Shown: positions 1-7,514 of the stretch, piece after piece
Numbering within the stretch: the stretch's first letter is position 1
How the letters are laid out: every line of letters begins with the position of its first letter
From: SYFY01 sp031385325
GTDB lineage: Bacteria > Pseudomonadota > Gammaproteobacteria > Pseudomonadales > Azotimanducaceae
NCBI GenBank assembly: GCA_031385325.1
Contig: JANNBJ010000020.1
Span: 1-15,756 of the forward strand
DNA: 15,756 bases
Reading direction: 5' to 3'
The notes under the pieces: model-generated
Told to the model about the DNA's origin: nothing
Seen by the model: the letters and a program-made list of their open reading frames with translations, nothing else
Databases searched by the model: none
Made by a program: the position numbers and the translations under genes

Positions 1-55
1 GTTCTACTTCGCCGGTGGGAAGAGCGGTCGATTTTTCGCCGATTTCTCGTTGCAT
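1..55 (-). CDS. possible N-terminus of a gene running off the left edge (unidentified)
   Basis: An ATG at 55 on the minus strand opens a frame that stays open to the window edge and would begin MQREIGEKSTALPTGEVE. It overlaps one arm of the inverted repeat at 40-80 and would be divergent from the rhomboid gene, the layout expected of an autoregulated repressor. No convincing Shine-Dalgarno is seen; the nearest GAGG is 14 bases upstream. The competing reading is a plus-strand frame from base 1 ending at the TAG at 55-57, which would be the last 18 residues of another protein. Too short to assign a family. Confidence 0.22.
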   Translation of the reverse strand, partial: MQREIGEKSTALPTGEVE

Positions 56-80
56 AGTTCAACTATGCGCCTCGAAATCG
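40..80. promoter_or_regulatory. imperfect inverted repeat, possible operator
   Basis: Bases 52-59 (GCATAGTT) and 61-68 (AACTATGC) form a perfect 8-bp inverted repeat around a single central C. Outer arms CGATTTC (40-46) and GAAATCG (74-80) extend the symmetry to 41 bp with a few mismatches. The core ATAGTTCAACTAT resembles operators of MarR-family repressors; this is similarity by eye only. There is no T-run on either side, so an intrinsic terminator is unlikely. It lies about 100 bp upstream of the rhomboid gene and overlaps the possible minus-strand start at 55. Confidence 0.45.
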
Positions 81-183
81 TGTAATACTGTCATCGCTAT
101 CCCACTCGGCTCGCGACGATCGCTCAAGCCAGACAGGCTCCTATGAGAATGTCTTCCGCAGTCCATTTCAGGGTGAGCGTGAA

Positions 184-1119
184 GTGGGCTCGCTGACTGA
201 TCCTGACCAGCCGATTCCTGGCGCACCCGATCCCGGCGCCGGAGAGAGCAAGCCACCTCAGTGGGTGAGTCTGCTGCAGCACGATTCCCGTCAATTTGTT
301 CTCGACGCAGCCCTCGTGCTCGACGCCATTGGCATCGAACAGCGAACCCACCACATCCTGGATCAATGGAATCTTCTTGTCCGTCCCGATGACGCGCCTG
401 AAGCAAGCCGTCAGCTCGCCACCTATCTGGTGGAAAACAAGGCCAAACCGAAACGCCCCCAACCAATCATTGGCAGGGGTAAGGGCTGGGTCGGCGTGAC
501 GGGATTTCTGGGTGTGATCTGGATGCTCCCCTGGCTTGAAGGACAACTCGGCCTGCAACACTTGCGGGATGCGGGTGTGCTGCATGCATCGGCAGTGCGC
601 GACGGCGCATGGTGGCAGGTTGTTACTGCGCTGACGCTGCACGCAGACTTAGGTCATATCGCTGGTAACAGTCTTTTTGGAGGCGTGTTCGGCTACCTGC
701 TGGCGCGTTCATTGGGTGCTGGCGTCGGTTGGCTGCTAGCCGTGTTCTGTGCCGCCATGGCAAATCTCGCTTCTGCATTGGTTCAAACCGACGACTTTCG
801 GGCGCTCGGCGCCTCTACCGCCGTGTTTGCTGCGCTCGGACTGATTGGCGCTTACGCATGGCAGCGTGGTTATTTCGTCAGTGACAACCCGCGCAGGCGA
901 TTCGCCCCGGCTTTTGCAGCTATCGCCATGATTGCATTCACCGGCACGAGTGGCGAAAACATCGATCTCTTCGGGCACCTCTTTGGATTCGCCTTCGGAT
1001 TTGCAGCCGGTTATCTGTACGCCAGATTGAACACCAGGCACGTGGGATTACTCGGCCAATGGTTGGCCGGAACAGGCACCATCATGCTGATCACGACCGC
1101 TTGGTGCGCCGCGATCTGA
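184..1119 (+). CDS. rhomboid family intramembrane serine protease
   Basis: The 311-residue protein has a soluble N-terminal part (about 1-100) and a polytopic membrane part (about 103-310). Rhomboid hallmarks are present in order. A histidine/asparagine cluster (H153, H158, N162 in a HxxxN context) matches TM2, where the Asn stabilises the oxyanion. A GAST sequence at 209-212 gives catalytic Ser211, and H265 in a GHLFGF sequence supplies the second half of the Ser-His dyad in TM6. The start is GTG at 184; an AGGGTGAG at 170-177 is a reasonable ribosome site, and no ATG lies further upstream in the open frame. Rhomboids cleave transmembrane segments of membrane proteins; the substrate here is unknown. 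The gene ends 40 bp before the next gene on the same strand, so the two may be cotranscribed. Confidence 0.88.
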   Translation: MGSLTDPDQPIPGAPDPGAGESKPPQWVSLLQHDSRQFVLDAALVLDAIGIEQRTHHILDQWNLLVRPDDAPEASRQLATYLVENKAKPKRPQPIIGRGKGWVGVTGFLGVIWMLPWLEGQLGLQHLRDAGVLHASAVRDGAWWQVVTALTLHADLGHIAGNSLFGGVFGYLLARSLGAGVGWLLAVFCAAMANLASALVQTDDFRALGASTAVFAALGLIGAYAWQRGYFVSDNPRRRFAPAFAAIAMIAFTGTSGENIDLFGHLFGFAFGFAAGYLYARLNTRHVGLLGQWLAGTGTIMLITTAWCAAI

Positions 1120-1159
1120 CGCGCTACCCTACCGCCTCACGATCTGACTGGAACTAGAG

Positions 1160-2251
1160 ATGCGCATCTATCCACTGATGCTTTTGTTGCTACTGTTGTC
1201 CGCCATGTTCATGACATCGGCTGTTCAGTCGTCAGACACCCATCCCGATCTCAGCGGCACCTACAACGTGGCCACACTGACGCCACTTGAACGACCAACC
1301 GCTCTCGGTGACAGAGCAACCTTTACCGAGGCAGAGGCGGCCGAGATCGCCGCGTACTGGCAATCCAGCCTTGCGAAAGATGGCGAGACCAGCAACCCCG
1401 ATCGTGATGCACCGCCCGCAGGTGGTGTGCGGGCAGCTGTACCGGAGTTCGAGGGGGCTGCCGGCAAGGTTGGTGGCTACAACGCATTTTATGTCGACAT
1501 CGGCAGTAGTGCTTTCAAACTGGACGGCGCGTTTCGGACATCGATCATCACCTACCCGGCCAACGGTCAGATGCCGGTGATTTCACAAGCTGGCCAACGC
1601 CGATTTGCACAGTACCCTCACAATCAGCTGGATGAACACGAAAACACCGGGGATGCGTGGTGGATCGATCTGCCCCTCGGTCCTTTCGATCATCCGGAAA
1701 TGCGACCACTCGGCGAGCGCTGCATTCTCGGTTTCGGTTCAACCGCCGGACCACCCGCACTCCCGGTCATGTACAACAACCTCAAGCGGATCGTCCAGAC
1801 CGAAGATTACGTGATCATCCACAACGAGATGAACCACGATACGCGCATCATCCCTGTCAACAAGACCGGTAACAGAACACCTGACACAAACGTGGTGCCG
1901 AAGTGGCTGGGTAATTCCGCTGGGCACTGGGAGGGCAACACCCTGGTGGTTACGACACGCGGATTTCGTGACAAACGCGGAGACTGGATGGGCTCTCCAT
2001 CCATGGTGGTGGAAGAGCGTTTTTCACGCCTCGACGACAAGACACTACGCTACGCGTTTACAGTCACCGATCCCGACACCTGGGAGTCTCCCTGGAGTGG
2101 TGAATACCCATGGCCCGCGACCGACGAACGATTGTTCGAGTATGCGTGCCACGAGGGCAACTATTCGTTCACAGGCATCCTGAAAGGGGCGCGTGTCCTG
2201 GAAGCGGAAGCGCGTTCAGCGCACAGGTCTGGACCGATTGCAGGTGACTGA
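1160..2251 (+). CDS. secreted protein of uncharacterised family
   Basis: The 363-residue protein starts with a clear Sec signal peptide (MRIYP, then a leucine-rich stretch to about residue 18, with cleavage probably around 21-25). The mature part is soluble and rich in Trp, Tyr, Pro and Gly. It includes the stretches ERCILGFGSTAGPPALP (186-202), YVIIHNEMNHDTRIIPV (217-233) and GHWEGNTLVVTTRGF (255-269), and two cysteines (188 and 330). The GHWEGNTLVV block recurs, to my recollection, in large families of hypothetical exported proteins from environmental proteobacteria and acidobacteria with no assigned activity. I do not recognise a catalytic motif. A GGA eight bases before the ATG may serve as ribosome site. 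It is convergent with the RibA-like gene, with only 13 bp between the stops and no visible terminator. Confidence 0.8.
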   Translation: MRIYPLMLLLLLLSAMFMTSAVQSSDTHPDLSGTYNVATLTPLERPTALGDRATFTEAEAAEIAAYWQSSLAKDGETSNPDRDAPPAGGVRAAVPEFEGAAGKVGGYNAFYVDIGSSAFKLDGAFRTSIITYPANGQMPVISQAGQRRFAQYPHNQLDEHENTGDAWWIDLPLGPFDHPEMRPLGERCILGFGSTAGPPALPVMYNNLKRIVQTEDYVIIHNEMNHDTRIIPVNKTGNRTPDTNVVPKWLGNSAGHWEGNTLVVTTRGFRDKRGDWMGSPSMVVEERFSRLDDKTLRYAFTVTDPDTWESPWSGEYPWPATDERLFEYACHEGNYSFTGILKGARVLEAEARSAHRSGPIAGD

Positions 2252-2264
2252 AGAGACGCGAAGA

Positions 2265-3077
2265 TCAGCCGAGGTCATCCTCTGAAAGCTGATGCCCCCA
2301 GCTGCGTTTTGCGTTGAGGTACCGTTTGTTCCAGTCGCTGACTCCGGTGACATGTTTCTGAGGCGTGATATGGGTCAGTCCATACTCCGACAGATCATCG
2401 AGCTTCTTGGGGTTGTTGGTCAGCAAACGCATTGGGCGATTACCGACAAAGTGTTTGATGAGCGCGGCGGCATCACTGAAATCGCGCGAATCTTCGGGTA
2501 AGCCCAGCGTTCTATTGGCCTGATACGTGTTTTCGCCACCATCCTGCAGGAGATAGGTTGCGGCTTTCGCCCAAAGTCCAATGCCTCGCCCTTCGTGACC
2601 TGCCATGTAGATCAGGTACCCACCCTGCGGATCCGCGGCGATACGCTCGATGGCTCCATGCAGCTGCGGTCCGCACTCGCAGCGCTCGGAGCCAAACACG
2701 TCACCGGTCAGGCAATTCGAATGCACTCGCAGCAGTGGATTCTCTTGCGGGTCACCGATCTTCAACACGCTGTTGACCGCCATGAAGGACGCCAGGTGCG
2801 AAAACAGATGCTGTCCACCCCGCGCCCTCAAGTCGCTGGCCAGCGTTTCGACCTGCCCAAGCTCCGTGCTGCGAACCGTCGCATACCACTGTACGGTGAG
2901 ATGCGCCGAAGGCAGATGTACCGGCAATGGAATGGGTCCGAGAATGTTGATGGCCTGCGCACCGAGTTGAATCGGCAGCTCGGTGTCGATGCGCTGGCCT
3001 TCGTCATCGATTCGCCATAGTTTGCCATCGGCGATCAGTTTGCTTCGCACGGTGGGATTCAGGTAAGTGAACATCAT
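2265..3077 (-). CDS. ribA: GTP cyclohydrolase II (RibA-like), N-terminally extended
   Basis: GTP cyclohydrolase II opens the imidazole ring of GTP to give the first riboflavin intermediate, releasing formate and pyrophosphate. Family features in this 270-residue protein are RVHSNCLTGD (117-126), the three zinc-ligand cysteines C122, C133 and C135 with the same 11+2 spacing as E. coli RibA, the EGRGIGL segment (162-168) with the conserved Arg, and the substrate-binding region through RLLTNNPKK (217-225). Two differences stand out. There is a roughly 65-residue N-terminal extension over the roughly 200-residue E. coli enzyme, and the segment before EGR is AGHEGR rather than RQEGR. The ATG overlaps the stop of the upstream oxidoreductase by four bases (ATGA), so the two are translationally coupled. 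It may be a dedicated flavin supplier or a paralogue with another substrate; the zinc site argues for cyclohydrolase chemistry. Confidence 0.82.
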   Translation of the reverse strand: MMFTYLNPTVRSKLIADGKLWRIDDEGQRIDTELPIQLGAQAINILGPIPLPVHLPSAHLTVQWYATVRSTELGQVETLASDLRARGGQHLFSHLASFMAVNSVLKIGDPQENPLLRVHSNCLTGDVFGSERCECGPQLHGAIERIAADPQGGYLIYMAGHEGRGIGLWAKAATYLLQDGGENTYQANRTLGLPEDSRDFSDAAALIKHFVGNRPMRLLTNNPKKLDDLSEYGLTHITPQKHVTGVSDWNKRYLNAKRSWGHQLSEDDLG

Positions 3078-4132
3078 ACTTTTCCGATCAATTCTCTGGC
3101 GACGTCCTCAAGGACGTCAAAACGTGTATCAAAATTCGGCAAAATCATGACTTGTGACAATCCGGCGGACGCGAGCCCGGCCAGACGATCACGCAACTGA
3201 TCCGCAGTACCAATCATCGCGCTGGCCTGCAGCACAGCTGGCGTCAGGAACTGCTCTTCTTCAGGCAATACCCAGCAATTGTGGCCACCATGGATACGCT
3301 GATGGCGACGCTCTTCCGGGTAACTTTCGAGCAGCGTTGAATAATCTTCCCAGATGCCATGCAGGGCGTTGGGTGGCTGAAACCCGAAGTTGCGCCACTG
3401 ATCATAACTGTAGTGCACGGCAGCCATGGCCATTGCACCGCATTGTGCCTTGACCCGCGGACTATCGATGGGCTCGTCTCTCTCAAGAATCACCATGGTC
3501 GTGAGTGCAGTAATCTTGAAGCTGGCACGGTCGAGCATTCGGCCGGAAGCGTTTGCTCCCGATTCGATCATGTGCCAGATGCTCGCCATCGCCGCAGGGT
3601 GCGCCGCCATGGCGATCACCGCGCCATCGCCATGTTTGCCCGCCAGGGCCAATGATTTCGGCCCGAAACCGGAGACATACATCGGGATGGGTGAATCAAA
3701 ATTGACGAATCCCCGATCCGGCATGATGTGCCGTATCGGCCGGCCTTCCCACATCGCCTCCTGACCTGCGAGCAAGGGACGCATGGCCGCCAGATACGCG
3801 TCGTATTCCGCCAATCGATGTGGCGCCTTGCCCATCACCCGCATGGCGGTATTGCCCGCGCCAACGCCAAAAAACGTCCGCCCCGGTGCCAGCGCATTGA
3901 TCGTCGCGATCCCCGCCGCATTCACCGGTGCAGGTCGGGTACCCGTGACTGCAACACCGGTTCCCAGGTTGATGCGGGACGTGCGGGTTGCCGCCACCGC
4001 AAGCGTTGCATAACAATCCGACCACAACATCTGCGAATCGGCGCACCACGCATGGGAATAACCGAGCTGTTCCGCTCGCTCGATGTAGCCGATGTCCGCA
4101 ATGTGAGAAGCCACACAAACGCCAATTTCCAT
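3074..4132 (-). CDS. LLM class flavin/F420-dependent oxidoreductase
   Basis: From the chosen start the protein has 352 residues and the composition of the luciferase-like monooxygenase (bacterial luciferase/F420 reductase) TIM-barrel family. It begins MEIGVCVASH with the first beta strand, then AEQLGYSHAW, LAVAATRTSRINLGTGVAV, a FFGVGAGNT strand-loop and PIPMYVSGFGPKSLALAGKHGDG. These are typical LLM family blocks. Members use FMNH2 or F420 to oxidise or reduce small organic substrates; the cofactor cannot be decided here. The ATG at 4132 is preferred over the GTG/ATG options further upstream because GGAG lies five bases before it and homology starts immediately after it. It sits between a MaoC hydratase and a RibA-type gene that it overlaps by four bases, suggesting a role in one pathway. 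Confidence 0.82.
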   Translation of the reverse strand: MEIGVCVASHIADIGYIERAEQLGYSHAWCADSQMLWSDCYATLAVAATRTSRINLGTGVAVTGTRPAPVNAAGIATINALAPGRTFFGVGAGNTAMRVMGKAPHRLAEYDAYLAAMRPLLAGQEAMWEGRPIRHIMPDRGFVNFDSPIPMYVSGFGPKSLALAGKHGDGAVIAMAAHPAAMASIWHMIESGANASGRMLDRASFKITALTTMVILERDEPIDSPRVKAQCGAMAMAAVHYSYDQWRNFGFQPPNALHGIWEDYSTLLESYPEERRHQRIHGGHNCWVLPEEEQFLTPAVLQASAMIGTADQLRDRLAGLASAGLSQVMILPNFDTRFDVLEDVARELIGKV

Positions 4133-4137
4133 AGTTG

Positions 4138-4141
4138 CTCC
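4138..4141 (-). promoter_or_regulatory. ribosome binding site deciding the LLM oxidoreductase start
   Basis: GGAG on the minus strand stands five bases before the ATG at 4132. This supports that start rather than the 14-residue longer frame beginning at 4174. Confidence 0.6.
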
Positions 4142-4208
4142 AGAATCGGGATCGTGACGAGTCAACAATCCCACAAAACGACCGCAGACTCAGGCGTGCG
4201 CTCGCTCG

Positions 4209-4676
4209 TTAAAACACCAGACGCAAGACGGACTCTGCCACACAGGCTGGTTTGTCCTGCCCCTCGACTTCAAGCGTCAGTTCATTGATCACTTCGATCA
4301 TGTTGCCCTTGATGCTCACTTCCTTGAGCATGCCTCGTGTCCGAATCCTGGCGCCGACCGCTACGGGCGACGGAAATCTCACTTTGTTCCAGCCATAGTT
4401 GATGCCGAGTTTCATGCCCTCGACCTTTGGCAACCCGACACCTTCGCCACCAGGCAAAAAGCTCATGATCGACATGGTCAACTGCCCGTGAGCGATGGCC
4501 TTGCCGAATGGACCACTCTTAGCACGTTCCGGATCAATGTGAATCCACTGATGATCCAGTGTTGCGTCGGCAAACAGATTGATTCGATCCTGCGTGATTT
4601 CAAACCAGTCGGTCGGCTGGCTGGCTTTACCGATGTTCGCAGCCAGAGTGGCTTGAGCATTTTCAATGGCGGACAC
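4209..4676 (-). CDS. MaoC family (R)-specific enoyl-CoA hydratase-like protein
   Basis: The 155-residue protein has the single-hotdog MaoC dehydratase layout. The hydratase-2 catalytic pair is visible as Asp41 and His46 in FADATLDHQWIHID (35-48), which corresponds to the D-x4-H motif of PhaJ-type enzymes. It is followed by SGPFGKAIAHGQLTMS (54-69), the usual second block of NodN/MaoC proteins. The expected reaction is reversible hydration of an enoyl-CoA in the cytoplasm. GTG at 4676 is the start: AAGGAG lies exactly six bases upstream. It follows the acyl-CoA synthetase by 35 bp in the same direction, which fits an activation-then-hydration sequence on a CoA thioester. Substrate chain length cannot be inferred. 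Confidence 0.85.
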   Translation of the reverse strand: MSAIENAQATLAANIGKASQPTDWFEITQDRINLFADATLDHQWIHIDPERAKSGPFGKAIAHGQLTMSIMSFLPGGEGVGLPKVEGMKLGINYGWNKVRFPSPVAVGARIRTRGMLKEVSIKGNMIEVINELTLEVEGQDKPACVAESVLRLVF

Positions 4677-4682
4677 AGTCTT

Positions 4683-4688
4683 CTCCTT
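4683..4688 (-). promoter_or_regulatory. strong Shine-Dalgarno for the MaoC gene
   Basis: AAGGAG on the minus strand, six bases before the GTG at 4676, is a near-ideal ribosome site and settles the non-ATG start. Confidence 0.65.
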
Positions 4689-4711
4689 CGTGCTGATTGA
4701 TTCTGTTAGGT

Positions 4712-6226
4712 TCAGTTGACACTTCGATCCCGGCCTTCCCAGAAAGGCGCTCGCAACTCGCGTTTCAGGACTTTGCCCGGACCTGACTTTGGCAACGGTT
4801 CCTGGCGGATGTCGATGCCCTTGGGCACCTTGTAACCTGCAATACGCTCCCTGCAGAAGCGGATGATGTCCTGGGGATCAACGTTGCTGTGTTCGGCACG
4901 TGGGACGACGACGGCATAAACCGCTTCTCCCCATTTGTCATCAGGAACGCCAAACGCCGCTGCTTCGAGCACCGCCGGATGTTTGAACAGTACCTCCTCC
5001 ACTTCCGTGCAGTACACGTTTTCGCCACCGCTGACGATCATGTCCTTGCTGCGGTCGACGAGAAAGACATAACCCTCTTCGTCCATGAAACCAAGGTCTC
5101 CGGTCCAGTAGGAACCGTCTTTCAGGACCGACGCGGTCTGCTCGGGTTTGTTCCAGTAACCGAGCATGACGTGTGGCCCGCGCACCACCACTTCACCGAT
5201 CTCACGACACGGCAGTTCCCGGCCGGCGGCATCGCGAATTCGCACCTCCGTGCCGACGATGGATTGGCCGCACGAGCGTGCGCGATCATTATCGAGCCAG
5301 GTCTCCTCATGACGTAACACCGTCGTCAGTGGCGACAACTCAGTGGCGCCATAAACATGAACCAGTTCAGCACCAGGGAACGCCACCGATGTCCGGCGCG
5401 CCACCTCTGTTGCTATCGGCGAACCACCATGGGCGATGACACGCATGCTGCTCACCTTGCGTGGACGAACCAGCTGCTCTTCGGCCAGTGCAGACAACAT
5501 GGTGGGTACCCCCAACGTTATCGTGGTGCCGTATTTTTCGATGACATTCAAGGCCGCTGCGGCGTCGAACGTCGCCAACGGGATTTGTACGCCGCCCGTC
5601 CAGATCGACGCAAGCACACCGTTGGAACCCGCTGCGTGGAACAGCGGCGCCATGACCAGCATCACGTCGTTGGCATCCTGCGGCGCCGAGGTCAGCCAGT
5701 GATAGGTGTTGGCAATCAGGTTGCGGTGCGACAGCATCACACCCTTCGATTTGCCCGTGGTTCCACCGGTATAAAACAGCCCTGCAAGCGTGTCTTCAGT
5801 GATCCCCGTGCCAAGACGGCGTGCCGTTGCACCGGCCAGCAGCGCTTCATATTCCGAACCAACTCGGATCACTCGACCCACTGACGAGGCCAAGGCTCCT
5901 GGCTCGCGGTCGGTAATGAGTACGCTGGTCGCAGAATCCTCCAGTGCGTATTGCAGTTCCGGCTCCGCATGTCGGGTATTGAGCGGCACCACAACCAGAC
6001 CCGCTGCCGGAACACCAACATAGGTCTCGATATACGCATGGCTGTTGCCGGCCAGAATCGCGACCCGGTCGCCCGCCTTCAGGCCCAAGCCGTACAACCC
6101 GCCGGCCAGACGCTCACAGCGTTCATTGAACTCGGTATAGGTAAATGACCGATCCCCATCGATAACTGCCGTTCGATTCGCAGCAATCTGCAGCGCTCGG
6201 CGCAGTGGGTCAGCAAAAGTCAGCAT
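4712..6226 (-). CDS. AMP-dependent acyl-CoA synthetase (ANL superfamily)
   Basis: The 504-residue protein is full length for an ANL adenylating enzyme, which makes acyl-AMP from a carboxylic acid and ATP and then the CoA thioester. Motifs appear in order: the phosphate-binding YTGGTTGKSKG (152-162), VYGATE (291-296), the TGD nucleotide-binding motif (375-377) followed by DRSKDMIVSGGENVY (391-405) at the hinge and A8 region, and the A10 catalytic lysine K485 in SGPGK. The N-terminus AVIDGDRSFTYTEFNERCERLA (20-41) is typical. The acyl specificity cannot be read from these motifs; medium- or long-chain fatty acids or aromatic acids are all possible. There is no strong Shine-Dalgarno, and 83 bp separate it from the upstream glycosyltransferase, so an independent promoter is possible. 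Confidence 0.9.
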   Translation of the reverse strand: MLTFADPLRRALQIAANRTAVIDGDRSFTYTEFNERCERLAGGLYGLGLKAGDRVAILAGNSHAYIETYVGVPAAGLVVVPLNTRHAEPELQYALEDSATSVLITDREPGALASSVGRVIRVGSEYEALLAGATARRLGTGITEDTLAGLFYTGGTTGKSKGVMLSHRNLIANTYHWLTSAPQDANDVMLVMAPLFHAAGSNGVLASIWTGGVQIPLATFDAAAALNVIEKYGTTITLGVPTMLSALAEEQLVRPRKVSSMRVIAHGGSPIATEVARRTSVAFPGAELVHVYGATELSPLTTVLRHEETWLDNDRARSCGQSIVGTEVRIRDAAGRELPCREIGEVVVRGPHVMLGYWNKPEQTASVLKDGSYWTGDLGFMDEEGYVFLVDRSKDMIVSGGENVYCTEVEEVLFKHPAVLEAAAFGVPDDKWGEAVYAVVVPRAEHSNVDPQDIIRFCRERIAGYKVPKGIDIRQEPLPKSGPGKVLKRELRAPFWEGRDRSVN

Positions 6227-6309
6227 GGCGATGGTTCTCGATTCTCGGACGGTTGGAGAGTCTCCCAGATTGGGCAGACAGAGAAAACCTCAGTTCGAAG
6301 CAATACGAG

Positions 6310-7470
6310 CTATCGCTTGAGCAGTCGACGATAGAGCGCGAGATACTGATCAGCCACTGCCGCCCAGCTGAATCGGCTGGCGGTCTGTCGCGCCGTACCG
6401 GCGAACCGTTGTCGAGCCGGCTCGTCATTGAGTAGGTCACACAGCGCGTCAGCCAGCGCCGACGCGTTGGCCGGTGGTACTACTCGACCGTTGACACCAT
6501 CCTGAACCATGTCCCGGTTACCGGAGATATCGGTCACGACCGGGCAAGCACCAGCGGCCATGCCTTCGAGCAGCGAAAGCGACAGACCTTCAGCACCCTC
6601 GCCAATACTTGCAGACACATAGATTCTGGAGGACACCAACAGTTCCGCGAGCAGATCGGGAGCTTGCGCTTGCCAGTCGGGAACCGGCAAGACCCCGGCA
6701 AACTTGATGAACTCTCCAAACCCACGAGCGGCAACCTGCTCGCAAAACTCGGCGCAGGTACGGCCAACAATGACCAGACCCAGATTCTGACCACGCGCAT
6801 GCGCCTGCGCCACAGCGTCGACCAGCATTTCGTGGCCTTTGACCGCGTGATAGTTGCCAATGGAAACGACCAGTGGCGTGCCAGGTTGAAATCCAAACCG
6901 TTCTGGAACCGAGTTCAGCGGCTTAATGCTGAAACGCTCCATATCAACGCCATTGGCGATATCGTGAATCAGCGATTCCGGCGCTCCAGCGTCCAGCAAC
7001 GAGGCGTGAACCGTCTGGCTGATGGCAGTGACCGCGTCAGCGCGTTGAACCGTAGACTCGATGAGTGGGCGCTGAACCGGATCGAGTCGCTGACCGAAGC
7101 GGATCTCCTCGACGATGTTGATGTCTTCCCCATGCGGCGTCACGACGATCGGCGCGCCGAACAGGGATCGCAGAAGAATCGCGACATAACCGCTCGGGTA
7201 CGTGGCATGGACATGAACTACGTCGTAACGGTGGCTCAAGGCATGCAGCGCACCAGCAACCCACCGACTGGCCAGAGGCCAACGTGACAACAGTGGCCAG
7301 CGCGAAACCGGATAGGCAAATTGAATGTGTCGACCACTGATCAATCCGGCCATACCACCCACCGTCACGCTGTGTCCGGCCTTCAGGTACTGCATGGCGA
7401 GGTTATGGACGACCAGCTCTCGCCCGCCAATTTCTGGCAGGTGGCTGTTCACCAACAGCAGGATTTTCAT
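6310..7470 (-). CDS. glycosyltransferase family 4 protein
   Basis: From the start at 7470 the protein has 386 residues and the two Rossmann domains of GT-B enzymes. The N-terminal domain opens MKILLLVNSHLPEIGGRE with the conserved GG loop, then VVHVHATYPSGY (85-95) and VTPHGED (110-116). The C-terminal, nucleotide-sugar binding domain has NGVDMERF (173-180), SIGNYHAVKGHEML (203-216) and the EX7E motif (E294 and E302) in EGAEGLSLSLLEGMAAG. It is expected to transfer a sugar with retention onto a polysaccharide or glycolipid on the cytoplasmic face. The start at 7470 is chosen over one 62 residues upstream, because the extension overlaps the preceding gene and is unlike the family; GGAA stands seven bases before this ATG. 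It lies 44 bp after another glycosyltransferase. Confidence 0.88.
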   Translation of the reverse strand: MKILLLVNSHLPEIGGRELVVHNLAMQYLKAGHSVTVGGMAGLISGRHIQFAYPVSRWPLLSRWPLASRWVAGALHALSHRYDVVHVHATYPSGYVAILLRSLFGAPIVVTPHGEDINIVEEIRFGQRLDPVQRPLIESTVQRADAVTAISQTVHASLLDAGAPESLIHDIANGVDMERFSIKPLNSVPERFGFQPGTPLVVSIGNYHAVKGHEMLVDAVAQAHARGQNLGLVIVGRTCAEFCEQVAARGFGEFIKFAGVLPVPDWQAQAPDLLAELLVSSRIYVSASIGEGAEGLSLSLLEGMAAGACPVVTDISGNRDMVQDGVNGRVVPPANASALADALCDLLNDEPARQRFAGTARQTASRFSWAAVADQYLALYRRLLKR

Positions 7471-7514
7471 TTTTTTTCCGAGCACCGTCTTGGTTTCAAA
7501 TGAGCTCCCGGGCC

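Noticed and set aside
6255..6265. GGAGA-G-TCTCC palindrome between the acyl-CoA synthetase and the glycosyltransferase
   Set aside because: An 11-bp palindrome with no T-run and no similar copy elsewhere in the window is too short to interpret.
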